A stretch of DNA of 64,000 nucleotides from Quercus robur (lineage: Eukaryota > Streptophyta > Magnoliopsida > Fagales > Fagaceae), in assembly GCF_932294415.1 (NCBI RefSeq), contig NC_065535.1, positions 12,494,282-12,558,281 of the forward strand, in the 5' to 3' direction. The position numbers were made by a program, and so were the translations under genes. The notes under the pieces were generated by a model that saw only the letters and a program-made list of their open reading frames with translations, was not told the origin of the DNA and made no database searches. Position 1 is the stretch's first letter; each line of letters starts with the position of its first letter. Positions 10,851 through 22,402 of this stretch are shown in pieces.

Positions 10851-13402
10851 GTTTTCCAAAGAAGAGAAAAACACAGACATGAATGCAATCAAACATGCTA
10901 CTCAACCAAAGTTCCAAACAACATTTTAAGCTCTCAAAAAAATTCTCTCATGAAAAAAATGTCAAGCATTTAGATCCAAAACACACACTAAACAAGTCTA
11001 ACCAATTTTATATTTCAAAAACAAGTACTTTCATAGATTCTGAAATACTTAACATTTGGCTTCCTTTCATTCCATAACTCATATGGACTCTTCTTGGTAC
11101 CGGGTCTAAAATACACCTTATTAATCATATGACATGCAGTGTTAACGGCTTCTTTCCACAAGTTTCTAGCCACATCCTTGTTGTGCAACATGGCTCTAGC
11201 CATCTCTTGAATAACCTTGTTTTTTCTTTTTACTACACCCTTCTACTGAGGAGTAATAGGAGCAGAGAATTCTTGAGATATACTTGATCTCATGCAAAAG
11301 GACTCCATGTATGAGTTCTCAAATTCTTTACGATGATCACTTCAAATTCGATCAATCTTCAAGCTTTTCTCATTCTGCAATCTTGTGCATAAGGCTTCAA
11401 TGTGCTCAGGAGCATCAGACTTGGATCGTAGAAGGATGACCCAAGTGTACCTAGTGAAGTCATCTACCACAACCATGATGTATCTCTTTCCACCAAGAGA
11501 CTCGGTTCTGGTTGGACCCATGAGATCCAGATGCAATAGCTCCAATGGTCTAGATGTAGCGGATGTCTAAGTGCTCGGATGTTTAGCTTTCGTCTGTTTT
11601 CCAAGCTGACATGGTCCACACACCACATTGTTCACTCTACTGAGTTTTGGTATCCCCAAGACTGACTCATACTTAGATACAATTGAAAGATGTTTGTAAC
11701 TAGCATGTCCCATCCTTTGGTACCATAGATCTTCATTTGGTAAACAAATGCTATTGCACACAATATCAGCATCAGGAACTAAACCATAACAATTGTCTAG
11801 AATGCGAACACCACTTATGAGTTTCTTTCCAGACTCATTCATGACAAGGCATTTCCCTTTTGAAAATAGTACCATAAAGTCTTGATCACATATCTAACTT
11901 ATGCTCAATAAGTTTACTCTCACGCCTTATACATATAGAACATTTGCAATGTTTGGCAGTCCATGTAAAGAGATGATTCCTTTTCCTTTAATGTGTGATT
12001 TGCTCCCATCACTAAAAGTGACATTACCACCTTTTTTAGACTCAAAAACCTTAAAGAGAGATTGGTCTCCAGTCATGTGTCTTGAGCAGCTGCTGTCAAG
12101 GTATCACAAACACGTGTTCATAACCTTAAATGCAGACTTCATCATGAAGCACACTTTGTGCTTAGATAACAGATCTGTGGGAATGGTGTTTTCTCTCATC
12201 TGCCTTTTATGAACAAACTTTTTAACTTTCACTCTTCTCAGACGAACTCCTTTACACATTTTCATTCTAAGACAGTCTAGTTTCTTCTTTGTCAAGTTAA
12301 GATCTTTTTCGATAATCATCATGATAGAACTCAAATAACTTTTAGACTTGCATTTGCTAATACACTCAAACAAGTAGAGATTAGAAAAATATGATGTATT
12401 TGAAAACAAAGATCTTTTTAAGCTAGTTGCAGCCATAACAAACAGAGGTCAATGAATCATACAACAAATATTAACCCTAATTAGAGTATGTCTGTTCTGA
12501 TACCACTTGATAGGCCAAGAATGTATTGACCCCTTGTGATGAATTAATCAATTAATTAACCAAGTTAATTAATTAATTCAATTAGCACGCAATAAGCGTG
12601 GTAGCACAAAAAAAATCACCAACTAAGTTAAAATGCAGTGAAAAATAAATTGACACGGTGATTTGTTTATGAATTGGGAAAACTTATATGGCAAAAACCT
12701 CACTGGGTGATTTTAAAGTCACTACTCCCGAGAATTCACTATTATCACAACAAGTGGTTACAAGTAAAGGAATCCTAGTATCTTATACTAACCTACAGTT
12801 GAACCCTTACCCCAATACTCAATTAGACTTGTTCTGTAGTGACAATCCCTTCTTTCAATGCACTGCTCCCAGTACATGACTAATCAATTCAATGCACGGA
12901 TCCCAGTACGCGGTTTACTCACCAACTTGAGAAAGATGTTGACTGCAAATTTCTTCAGTTCATCTACACAATGAAGATCACAAAACTCCTTGATTACAAA
13001 ACTCTACAGTGTACAAACACAGCAGTTTCTTGAAGAGAAAGATGAACTAGGGCATATGTCTCCGGTTCATAATATGCTTGTGAAAAACTTTTGTATTGAA
13101 TTGCATCAGCTATGACGGCTCTTAAAACAATCCTTATATATGTTTACGGTTGTGAGAAAACAAAACTCAAACATCTATTTACGGATTGGAGTGAAATCAG
13201 ATCTGAAAAACTGATTTTTATAAACCTTGATAGATACCCTTTTTGTCAAGCATCGAGCTGAAACAGCTTTTTTAAACCTCAATAGATACTAGTTGTCCAG
13301 TTTTAAAATTCAACACTTCTTCACTTGATTTTTGGATAGACTTGTATGGTTTTAACACTTGAACTTGAAACCTTATTCCTTGAAGTATTAAATATATCCC
13401 AG

Positions 13403-13858
13403 AAAATTCAAACCAAACCAAACCCAAAAAAAAAAAAAAAAAATTCCAAATCCAAGAAAACACAAGCCACAAACCCAGAAAAAAAAATCAGATCTTGCCG
13501 GCGCGATCTCGCGCAGGCGAGATCACGACGTCGATCGCGATCGCGCCGTCGCGAGATCGCGACGTCGATCGCGATCGCGCCGTCGCGAGATCGCGACGTC
13601 GATCGCGATCGCGCCGTCGCGAGATCGCGACGTTGATCGCGATCTCGCCTTCGCGAGATCGTGCCGTTGATCGCGATCTTGCCTTCGCGAGATCGCGCCG
13701 GCGAGATATTCTGGATTTGTGGCTTGTGTTTGGTTTGGTTTGAATTTTCTGGCATTTGGAATTTTTTTTTTTTTTTTTTTGGGTTTGGTTTGGTTTGAAT
13801 TTTCTGGGATTTGGAATTTTTTTTTTTTTTTGGGTTTGGTTTGGTTTGAATAAAAGTT
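13403..13858. mobile_element. Foldback element with CpG-rich 34-bp tandem core
   Basis: Left arm (13403-13492) carries attcaaaccaaaccaaaccc, an A run and ttccaaatccaag...acaagccacaaac. The right arm (13707-13858) holds its inverse, with the gggtttggtttggtttgaat plus T-run module repeated two to three times. Between the arms, 13493-13706 is a 34-bp tandem array (unit starts at 13527, 13561, 13595, 13629 and about 13663) made of cgatcgcg/tcgcgaga palindromes. The Arg/Asp-rich open frames seen on both strands come from the array and are not genes. The element interrupts the outer end of the Copia 5' LTR. No clear target-site duplication was found, so the class is open. Confidence 0.7.
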
Positions 13859-14883
13859 GGAGAGATCTATAAAAAAAACAAATGCTCAATGATATCACTT
13901 TTAATCAGGAATAGCATTTGATCTGTGCTATTCCTGTGTTTTGTTCTCAAAGAAGTTCTTAAGGAATAAGAAGTCCTAACTTTTTTATCTTTGTTATGTT
14001 TGTTTTTCTTTAAAAATGTGTTTTTCTAACGGCAAACGGAGAGGTGGGTAACAGAGCCCTAACGGAAGGCACCTCAGGTGGGCAAAGTGATAAGTTTTGA
14101 ACCACGGGTAGGCATAGTGTTATCGGGCCTAACCTCAGGTGGGTTTACTGTAATTATCCCAAAAACAAAAGAAGTACAAAGGATTGAGATTCTAACCAAA
14201 AGAAAAAAAGAAAGGGAAACATCGAGAATGAATCATATTACAAGTCACAGTTTAGGGCTTTATCTAGTCTAATAAAGAGAAAAGGAGATTAGAAATTTGA
14301 AGCCTTTATTCTTAACATTAAGTTTAGGGACACAAATTTTCACAATTTCTTCACAATTATTGATGTGGCATATTGTGATTGGAGCATAATAAAAGTGGCA
14401 TAATAATAATGTTGTTAAACAAAAAGTTGTGTCCTTAACAATGCTCTCTTCTTAAAATTTCATAAACAATGAACTTTACAAAATTAGCTCTTCCCAAAGG
14501 ATTGGATATTATTGGAATTAAGGCCACTTTTGATTGAAAAGGCTAGTTTTTAGAGATTAAATTCTACAAAGATTTCCTATAAAGCATATGTTTAACCCTC
14601 TAGATGTCCTTAATTTAAGGATCTAATTCTAATTATTAAAGTGCCTATTGGAATAGGTTAAGCCTACTGCACTTTTTTTTAACTGCGCCTCAAATATGAA
14701 ACCATGATTTTCCTATTCTATGTATTTCTTTCTTAGTTTTTGTTCTACAATACTAACTATCTAATCTCATGGAATTCTCAACTGCTCCTACTTCACAAAA
14801 TCGGTTGCACCAACTTCATTGAGTTCATATAAAGCTCCCCTAATATATGCACATTCACCACATTTGCTCTGGAATTCATAGCA
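13859..14883. other. Spacer and upstream region of the lectin-like gene
   Basis: No gene is supported. Near 14085-14160 there is a stretch ending ggtgggtttactgtaattatccc that resembles the end of a plant TIR element, but I found no partner end. At about 14316-14441 gacacaaatttt...ggacacaa inverted motifs suggest a small MITE. The proximal 150 bp before 14884 contain catataaagc near 14826, a plausible TATA region for the next gene. Confidence 0.4.
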
Positions 14884-15684
14884 ATGAAGACCTTCACGAC
14901 CCACAAATTTCTCACCATTTTCTCTCTTCTTATCTTCCTCTTTTCCTCTTTGTTTCCTTCTCAATCTTTGTCCCCTGCAGGTACAATTCTAAGAACCACA
15001 AAACAACAAGTCCTAGCCAGCCTCCAACCGAGTCATGAAACCACACCAACATCTAGCTCATCCCAGCTTTTCCTCACTTCCCCTTCAGGACAATATGCGG
15101 CCTATCTCCTAAGAGAAACATCCAATGGTGCTGGAGGCTTTGGAAGTGAATTTTGTTACATCCGAGTCCAAGAAAGCAGTGTGATTATTTGGGTATCCAA
15201 ATGTGCTTCTATAAGCAACATTAACACATGCAGCCTAGTTTTTTCAGATGTGGGACTTGAAATATTTGATGGGAGTCGATCTGCATGGGACACAAAGGCC
15301 AATGGGAAGCTTTTGAAGACATTGAATTTGCTTGATTCTGGGGACATGCAGATAAGAGACAAAGATGGGAAGCTTGTGTGGAAGGCAAGTGATAATCCTA
15401 TTATTAATCAAAACTGCGGGTCCCAGCCTTCATCAAGCTTTAATCAGCCATTTTCTTCTACCAATCAGCCTTTATCAGGGTTTAACCAGCCATTTTCTTC
15501 TACCAATCAGCCTTTATCAGGGTTTAATCAGCCATTTTCATCTCAAAATCAGCCTTTTGGGACTAATAACCAGCAAGGTTTAGTGGGCAACACACCTTTT
15601 GGTAATGGGGTTTCAAGAAAAAAACCATTCATGGGAGGAGTTGTTTTAGCTTCTCTGATAATTACGTTTGGTTTTATTGTTTAG
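14884..15684 (+). CDS. Secreted bulb-type (mannose-binding) lectin-like protein, probably GPI-anchored
   Basis: Single-exon frame of 266 aa starting at ATG 14884. Residues 1 to about 30 form a signal peptide (basic start, then FLTIFSLLIFLFSSLFP). The middle, about residues 60-175, resembles the beta-prism lectin fold of curculin/EP1-like proteins (SGQYAAYLLRE, IIWVSKCAS, LLDSGDMQIRDKDGKLVWKA). The classical QxDxNxVxY sugar-binding motif is not intact, so sugar binding is doubtful. Residues about 185-235 are a Gln/Asn/Pro/Ser-rich linker with a 14-residue in-frame repeat (FNQPFSSTNQPLSG). The C-terminus is a hydrophobic tail (MGGVVLASLIITFGFIV) after a basic GVSRKK spacer, the layout of a GPI-attachment signal. 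Expected location is the outer face of the plasma membrane or cell wall. Family assignment is from memory of similar plant proteins; biochemical role is unknown. Confidence 0.8.
   Translation: MKTFTTHKFLTIFSLLIFLFSSLFPSQSLSPAGTILRTTKQQVLASLQPSHETTPTSSSSQLFLTSPSGQYAAYLLRETSNGAGGFGSEFCYIRVQESSVIIWVSKCASISNINTCSLVFSDVGLEIFDGSRSAWDTKANGKLLKTLNLLDSGDMQIRDKDGKLVWKASDNPIINQNCGSQPSSSFNQPFSSTNQPLSGFNQPFSSTNQPLSGFNQPFSSQNQPFGTNNQQGLVGNTPFGNGVSRKKPFMGGVVLASLIITFGFIV
15439..15549 (+). repeat. 42-bp in-frame tandem repeat in the lectin-like gene
   Basis: Units start at 15439, 15481 and 15523. The first two are nearly identical and the third is partial. Each unit encodes FNQPFSSTNQPLSG, so copy-number change keeps the reading frame. 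Confidence 0.9.
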
Positions 15685-15879
15685 TATGATAGTGTTGACA
15701 GACGTATCATAATCAGCATTGCACATGGCCTGTGTGTGTATGTTTTTGGACATTTTGGCTTATATGACGATTTGAATTCATGCATTCTGTTGCTAGGTAC
15801 AAAGAAAAACATCTTTTTTTTAGAGTTGCACTTTTGATGGTGGAGTGTATCAAGTGTCCAACAATTGACATGGGTGCGA

Positions 15880-16098
15880 TGGAACTATCCAAGAGCGTAG
15901 TTTAGTGGTAGGAATTCCTTGTAACCTGAGAGCTTTGAGTTCGAGTAATAACATGTTTCAATAACATGTTTCACTATTGTTTAAGTGGTGCTACACCAAT
16001 ATGTCATATATTCTTAAGTTCAAATGAGTTGGGAGATGTGAACACACAAACTCCCTTTTTTTATTTTATTTTTTTCTTTTAAAAAAAAAAAAAAAACG
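15880..16098 (+). mobile_element. tRNA-type SINE, degenerate
   Basis: The sequence contains an A-box match (tagtttagtgg, near 15899-15910) and a weaker B-box (gttcgagta, near 15949) spaced about 40 bp apart, followed by about 130 bp of non-coding body and an A-rich tail (16080-16096). This is the layout of a plant tRNA-derived SINE on the plus strand. Ends are approximate, and no target-site duplication was confirmed. Confidence 0.5.
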
Positions 16099-16099
16099 G

Positions 16100-17390
16100 T
16101 TGAGGATGGTTACAACTTAGAATTGATGCTAGATAAATATGATAAATTTCAAAGGAAATTTTTTGAAAATAAATATTACTGTCCTATAATAATCTTGTAT
16201 ATTTATATTTACTAAAAATTGAATTAAAAAATCATAAGAAAGAAAATTGAATTCTATTAAAAAATCATAATAATGAATAAGTTTTGGAAATTGGGTGATG
16301 AGATTTTCTGGGTATCCGTGGACATGGGTTTCGGCTTTGTTTGTTCTTAACAATTTTGCATACGCAAGCTTCGTATTGAATAAAATTTGGCAAGAGAAAT
16401 ATTGTTAGTGTTGAACCCAAAATAAAATCGGAAAATTGCTCTTTTAAAATGAGTTGGCCCCAAAAATTAAAAGTAAGCGAGCAAGAAAAAATAAGTAATG
16501 TTGGTGTTGACGTGTGGTAATGGCCCCGAATTAAAATCGAAAATATTGAGTCAGAGAATATCAATATCTTAAGCCCTCTATCATTCTGTGCCAACTGGCC
16601 CAGGATAAAAATTTCTCCTTTTAGAGAGAGTGGGCCTCAAGATCGAGAGTTGGGCCTACAAAGCTTTTGGACTGATTTAAAGGTGGGAGAATTCTTCAAG
16701 CGGGGATCAGATTGGTTAAGATGAGAATGCCCGTTTGTCGTAACCAGGCTTTGGGGCGGACACCCTTCTCACATTTTTAATTGCGAGAGCCAACCACTCA
16801 TCACATCCCGTTATCTGCCTGAAGGATCATGATTTGCCAGTGGTTTCAATTTCCCATTTTAAAGAAGCGATTGCAACACATACCCAATATTTTCTTTCGA
16901 TGTGGGATTCCATCAAGTTCCTTTCTGTTCTTGCGTCCCCGTATATGCGTACAATAATAATGAATAAAACAGCCCAACTAATCGATTAATCATCCAGGTT
17001 GTGACATGTCGCTTAGGACTGGTTCAACTATCAATAAAAACAATTGTGACTTTCGTGTTCCTTGAAGGATCAGTGCCAAAACCATATAGAAAAGGGAGAC
17101 AAAGAAGAAAAAAATATAGGACGGTAAACTATTTCACAAATTTTTTTGCCATAATTATGATAAAACTGAATATGAATGGTGGAGAAAAAATTATAGATTT
17201 ATATGTAAGTGATAAACAACTACTCATAGTCTGCCACATCAAAGTGATAAGCAATTTCTCAGAGAAGTTGTGAAATAGTTTATAGTCTTAGACTCACTTG
17301 AAAAAAAAACTATTGACGGATTAAGTCGTCTAACAATAAAATTCAAAGAGGAAAAAATACTTAAAATCCTGTTAGAGATGGCTGTACACA
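16100..17390. other. Intergenic spacer, nothing recognised
   Basis: AT-rich sequence with a slightly GC-richer island at about 16600-16930 that has no coding frame I recognise. Short open frames on both strands lack protein-like composition. Confidence 0.5.
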
Positions 17391-17393
17391 AGC

Positions 17394-18574
17394 AAGATGG
17401 GTTTCCATGACTCTTAATTTGGTTGTGATTGTTGATTTTTTTTTATATAAAAAAAATTATAAGAATTATAATGGTTGATTTTAAGGTTAGAACTTTGAAA
17501 GTAATTTATAAAAAATATGGTTATAATATGATTGGTACAAGGAATGCATTATGCAATTAGCAGTAGCTCAGCTCATTTACTTTGAAAGTTTAGTGGTATG
17601 GGGGACAAGAGACAGTTCATTTTTAATTGGTATTTGGTATATGCTTTGGAATTGATTATATGATGAGTAGAGAGGTTAAATAGAACTTTATGTACAAAGC
17701 CTAGTAGTGTTAGATATGAATACTAGCCAAGAAAAAGGAATTATATGTTTGGGCTATTGTGTGGCAATTTGGAAGATAACTCAAAGAGTATATTATCTGA
17801 TCATTCAGGAAGACAATTGATGCCGGATTAAATATGCTGAATGATGAATCTACACGACCAAATTTTTTGCTGCAAGGACATATTTGATCATTATCTCGGT
17901 TCTCTTATTGAGATATTTGTGATCCTCATGACAGTAGCTAATAATATTGGGAATGAAAGCTTCATGTTTCTCAAGAATGAATTGATAACACAGGACTAGG
18001 ACGTAGGACGTAGGAATGCACATTCTAGGGAAAAGGAGAATTATGCTAGTAAGGAATTAGTTTGCCACTTTGATTTAGCACAAGTGAAGCTCATATCATC
18101 ACACTTCCATAGAAATAGTAAAACTGATTCTGAATTCCTCTAAAGTTTGAACAACTAGTTTATATATGAGATGTATATCTGGGCTCAATGATCTGAGACA
18201 GCCAACAAGAAATATAAAGCACCCTAATCTGTTATGCAGTAATAGATGTTAATTGTCTCTGCCTGTGATAGACCAAATCTTTTAAGCCAATTTTTATATG
18301 TTTTCTTGTATAATTTGGCTGCAATATACGTTTCTCTGCTTAGATTAGGGGTATAAATTTTCTGAATTTTCTTCAAGAATGTGTTATACTCTGGTTTATT
18401 CATTGATCTATGCTTTGGTTTATTTTTTTGATGTTCTCCACACAATTGGAAGTCACATGTTAGAATCGAATCCCAACAGTGGATCAGGATCTGCCCTTGG
18501 AATGGCTTCAAGATGGAGCAGATATTCAAAATATTTATATTGCCATCTGAAGTAGCTAATACAATAGCCAAAGG
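17394..18574 (+). pseudogene. Degenerate copy of PSI intron 1 and the start of exon 2
   Basis: This stretch is collinear with 1041-2413 of the PSI gene. Shared landmarks include tgcaattag(c/t)agtagctca, aaagcctag(a/t)ag, gcaattgatgctggattaaatatgct-like text and ctcaatgatctgagacag. It ends with an exon-2-like piece (atggcttcaagatggagc... gccaaaggtg) matching PSI codons around MTSRGSTISILAFEVANTIVKG. It contains several indels, no usable frame and no downstream exons. The copy ends abruptly inside the exon-2 match at about 18574. It is a duplicated fragment, not a gene; open frames on the minus strand here are incidental. Confidence 0.85.
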
Positions 18575-18589
18575 TGCAACCTCAAAGTT

Positions 18590-19047
18590 TATAAAATAAA
18601 ATAAAAGAGTGCAACCTTAAAATGTAAACAAGGAATTTCTTAACAAAAGAATCTATTTGAAAATTAATAATTTAGATATAATTAGCATCTTAACCCAAAT
18701 TAATAATTCAGATATAATTAGCATCTTGAGGGCTTTATGTAAAGGATTAGGACAATACTTAACCTAAATTTTTAGTCCTACGGATTTGGCCGAATTATGT
18801 CATACTAAATACTAGCTCATTACTCCTATAAAAAAAATATTAAAAAAAAAAATTTATTAGCTCACTATTCAACTAATTACACCACTTACGACAGGTGAAT
18901 ATTCAAAAAGAAATCATCTAAATTGCTTGTCTAAGTAAACAATCAGTAGTGTCCAAAAAAATCAGCTTCCTAAAGTCACAAAATTAAAAATGACTACTGT
19001 TGCTCAGCTAGAATTGAATCTACTCTAAATTATAACTAAGAAAAAAA
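18590..19047. other. AT-rich spacer
   Basis: No gene or repeat with clear structure. It contains a short near-duplication of aattaataattcagatataattagcatctt (about 18665-18730). Confidence 0.5.
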
Positions 19048-22000
19048 TTATAGAGAAGTGGTTTTTCCACATTTAATGACATTTTCAAGAATCCGAGCTT
19101 CGTCTTGTATAGGAATGGTTGATGGGTCATCTTGTCCAATTCCTTTGACTCGTATGTACAGCTCTTGCCCGAGATACCAATTCTCTGCATTTTGTGATCT
19201 GAGATTCCACATTCCTTGATTGTCCAACTTCACCAATATTGCTGTCCGTGCAAGTGGATATACCTGTGCAATTTTCACAATTAGATCAACTGAGAAGTAA
19301 GAAGATGATTCACAATTATTACACATAACTTGCATAATTACAGGATGTCAGTTGCCAAACCTGGATTGTGGAGCGAGAAACAGCATCGAATAAATTATAT
19401 GATTCCTTCTTACTCTCATCCCATGTTCCAAACCCCATGCTACAAATTAGATAAACCAATATTCACTATATCAGAATAGAATCACAATTTAGGTGATAAT
19501 GATCTATCAACCACTACCTAAGTAGTTTGAATCATATTAAAATGCAGGATATGAGTTTCTAACATTATTAGTTATCATGGATGATATCTCATTAACCATG
19601 AAAAACCTACTAGTGAAAAAGATGCAAAACTGTCATCCCCCATTTGGCATGAACCATAATTCTTTCCATTTCAATGAGGAGAGTCCATTTCTTGGTTAAG
19701 TGGCATACAAAGTGAAACACTATTTAAAACATGACATTAGATACACATTTATAATTATGATATATGATCTAAATCATGAAAAATGGAACCATTTCAAATA
19801 AAGAGATGGCATCATCATAAAAACTATAAGCTTTTATAATTTGGATTTACAAAGGGGTTGAGAAAAGAAGGTGCCATGTTTGTATTTGTTGAAGAGGATT
19901 CTGGAGGACCACATGCACATAATCATGGTACATGGCATCAACAACTGAGGTGCCCAAAACTAGAAGAACATTGTCATTAGGTGTATCAAACATAATGTTA
20001 GGCTCAAATACATCACTAAGCCGAAAATAGTCAGCCAACTTTAAGGGAGTGTCCTGTTGTACAAATGAGACTCCATTAATTGTGTAGCGAAGCTTGTGTC
20101 CATCGAATATAACACCATTCTTTAAAATGAGTGTACGGCTGATGTTAATCTGGCCATAGTAGTAGCTTCCTTGCGGATTTGGCCATGATGCTCCCACTGA
20201 TAAATTCCTCCTGTTCAAAGACCAAAAAGACATGATCTGGTTGTACTTAAAGACGAATTTTAGGACATATTACATTTTAAATCCTATAGTTTAGTTGTGT
20301 AATAAATTAAAACTCAAAGTTTTACCTGATGGATTGTGCTTGTAACATGGAGTAGGTATAGTTAAATGGAGTTGGTCCTGGGGAAATTGGGCCCAAAGGA
20401 TAGGCTACAGAGCCAGGGTAGCGAATGACACCAAGACCAACAAGTATATTTTCAGTAAAGCGAGAAGATGCAATGATAGGGTAGGATGTGCCATTTGTCT
20501 GGTTCTTTGCTGTGACTAAGACCGAGTAAGACTGGCCAACATGGATGTCAAGACTATCATACTCATCATCTTGAGTGGTGTAAGACCCTTCAGTCTCAAC
20601 TAGCCTCATCAAATGGTCTTGAATTCTGAAATTAATGGATGTTTTCAAGCCCACGTTTGAAATTCTAAGCCTGTATGTAGCCCCTGCAATATAATGGCAA
20701 CATCAACAAAATGCTTGAATTAAATATATATAAAATAAAAATAAAAAAATAAAAAAACACACACACACACACTGAAAAACATTCATTGAACTCTAAGAAT
20801 TACATTATTCTGTCCAATATAACATCCTTTGAGTACAACTACAAGCTTAACATTATCATTATAAAAAGAAGATTCCATTCCCTAACTATGTCTTTTGACT
20901 ATTTTTTTTTCCTCTTTTGTTTGGTACAATCTGTTAAATCTTTAATTTGTTAGCCACAGAAACAAACAACAATTTACCAGTTTTAGGCCTTAATTCTAAC
21001 TGCATGAGAAATATGGTCCTATAGTCTTAAGGTTGAACTATGTGAGGCTAAAAATACAAATATACAAGTGGGAAATATAACTGATAAACACTACTTATTC
21101 ATCACTTTAAATTTGACTATTTAAGCCTTTCGAAAAAGAAATTCTTAACAAATATAATGATTCTTTAGTATAAACTCCCTACCACTTTTCCAATATATGT
21201 ATTCCCTATAAAGTTTCAAAAACATATTACATGGAAGGAAATTTAACCTAAATTTCCTAAGGGTTGTGTTTGGATTTGTGTTTGGATTTAAGAATTTAAA
21301 ATCAAGAGATTTGTACTCAAATAAAAACACTTGTAATACTCCGGTACTAATAAAGTTCAAATCCTATCATTTTATACTCTATTCAAGTAATTTAAACCAA
21401 AGACTGAAATCTAAACCCTACTCTTTAAATTACTTTATGCAAGGAAACCAAAAAGGAATTGTAAGTGAGATATAACCTGGTTGAAAGTCAAAAGTTGCTT
21501 CATTAGGTCCAAGCCCATTGATAAGGATTCCATCTGGCATGGGCAAACCATTCCCAACATCTGTAACAAGCAACAACATGCATAACCATCAAACAACAAA
21601 TATGAACTATGATACTAGATAGTATAAATCTAAGTCTAACACTATTGTTTTATATATATAAGCATACCTGATAGTCTGCATTGTACTAATCACCAATAAG
21701 TACATCGAAATCTTGGTATGGTAGAGAGAAAGGAATAGGAATAACTGCGCGATTGTTCACCTGAATGGCACCAAATCCACCAGCAGCCTTTTGAAAATGA
21801 AGTGAAGGGAAATAGAAAAAACTTCCAATTTGATCTTTAACCTGAAAATGGTATGTCCAGTTTTGACCAGGCAATATTGGACAGTTAGTCCCTTGCACCC
21901 CATCTTGCCATGAATTCCTCCTTAGTTGCACTCCATTCCTAAATTCAAAAATCAAAAACTTAAGAACCATATCATAAGATTTGTAGAGCATAGGATTTAT

Positions 22001-22402
22001 GTTATTGAAGAAGTTTCAATACATATATAGATTACAACCATGTCATGAGAAACGGATCTGTCAAGTTGTTATGAATGTTGATATGAACAACATTATCGGT
22101 CGTCACGTTCAAAAGTGGCCCCGGAAGTTGATCGTTGATCACAATCACCTAATGTCAGTATAAAAACACATTACAATGAGCATCATTATAAAGAAAAAAA
22201 ATATAGACAACAAAAACAAAACCATTTTGTTTGATGGAAATACAACAACCTGTTTATTAACACCAAGAGGAGCACGTTGAGTATAAGAGACTGTCCAATC
22301 AAAGAAAATCTCTGGATCACTGGGATAAACCAACATGGTTGATACAGTCACGAAGTAGAGGAATGTCAAGGTGATAAATCTGAGAGGCTTTATGAGTGTC
22401 AT
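19048..22402 (-). pseudogene. SKS: SKU5-similar (SKS) multicopper-oxidase homologue, probably inactivated
   Basis: SKS proteins are secreted relatives of laccase and ascorbate oxidase that act at the cell surface in directional growth, and most have lost copper ligands. Exons on the minus strand: 22402-22250 (start MTLIKPLRF, signal peptide), 22148-22039, 21938-21668, 21560-21477, about 20694-20326, 20210-about 19849, 19439-19361 and 19263-19048. The order of conserved blocks is correct: WTVSYTQRAPLGV, WQDGVQGTNCPI, GSFFYFPSL, GLPMPDGILING, YRLRISNVG, NPQGSYYYGQIN, TPLKLADYF, GMWNLRSQNAENWYLGQELY. Three oddities are visible. An in-frame TAG (21686-21688) falls where the family has Trp of the DWYNADY motif. 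Exon 3 ends in phase 0 while exon 4 needs phase 1. The TWHLDGY-FFVVG block is replaced by TWHLLFSTP before the splice. Together they favour a pseudogene; an assembly error at one site would not explain all three. Confidence 0.75.

Larger units (their letters stand above)
7458..13402 (-). mobile_element. Ty1/Copia LTR retrotransposon, decayed, with extra 3' open frame
   Basis: Direct repeats of about 0.89 kb, 7458-8346 and 12508-about 13402, begin TGATAGG on the plus strand and are the LTRs. The higher one is the 5' LTR because the minus strand next to it (12494-12505) reads tggtatcagaac, a Met-tRNA primer site, and a purine tract (minus strand, about 8345-8356) abuts the lower LTR. Recognisable parts are a GAG-pre-integrase/zinc-finger segment (11567-11875), integrase core (11342-11545, LDLMGP...VVVDDFTRYTW) and integrase end (11015-11203). 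An additional open frame lies at 9219-10004. The reverse transcriptase region was not recognised. The element is clearly broken, with more than five breaks, and its LTRs are well diverged, so it is old. The far end of the 5' LTR is lost at a foldback element. Confidence 0.85.

Noticed and set aside
13346-13898. Four overlapping Arg/Asp-rich open frames on both strands
   Set aside because: They arise from the 34-bp palindromic array, which is open in several frames on both strands. Composition is purely repeat-driven and there is no domain.
14085-14160. End of a MULE-type element (ggtgggtttactgtaattatccc)
   Set aside because: No inverse partner or target repeat was found within the window.
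18224-18571. 115-aa minus-strand open frame
   Set aside because: It lies antisense to the degenerate PSI fragment and has no recognisable content.
21240-21475. MITE in the SKS intron (gggttgtgtttggat start)
   Set aside because: The left end is suggestive, but no convincing inverse right end or target repeat could be identified.
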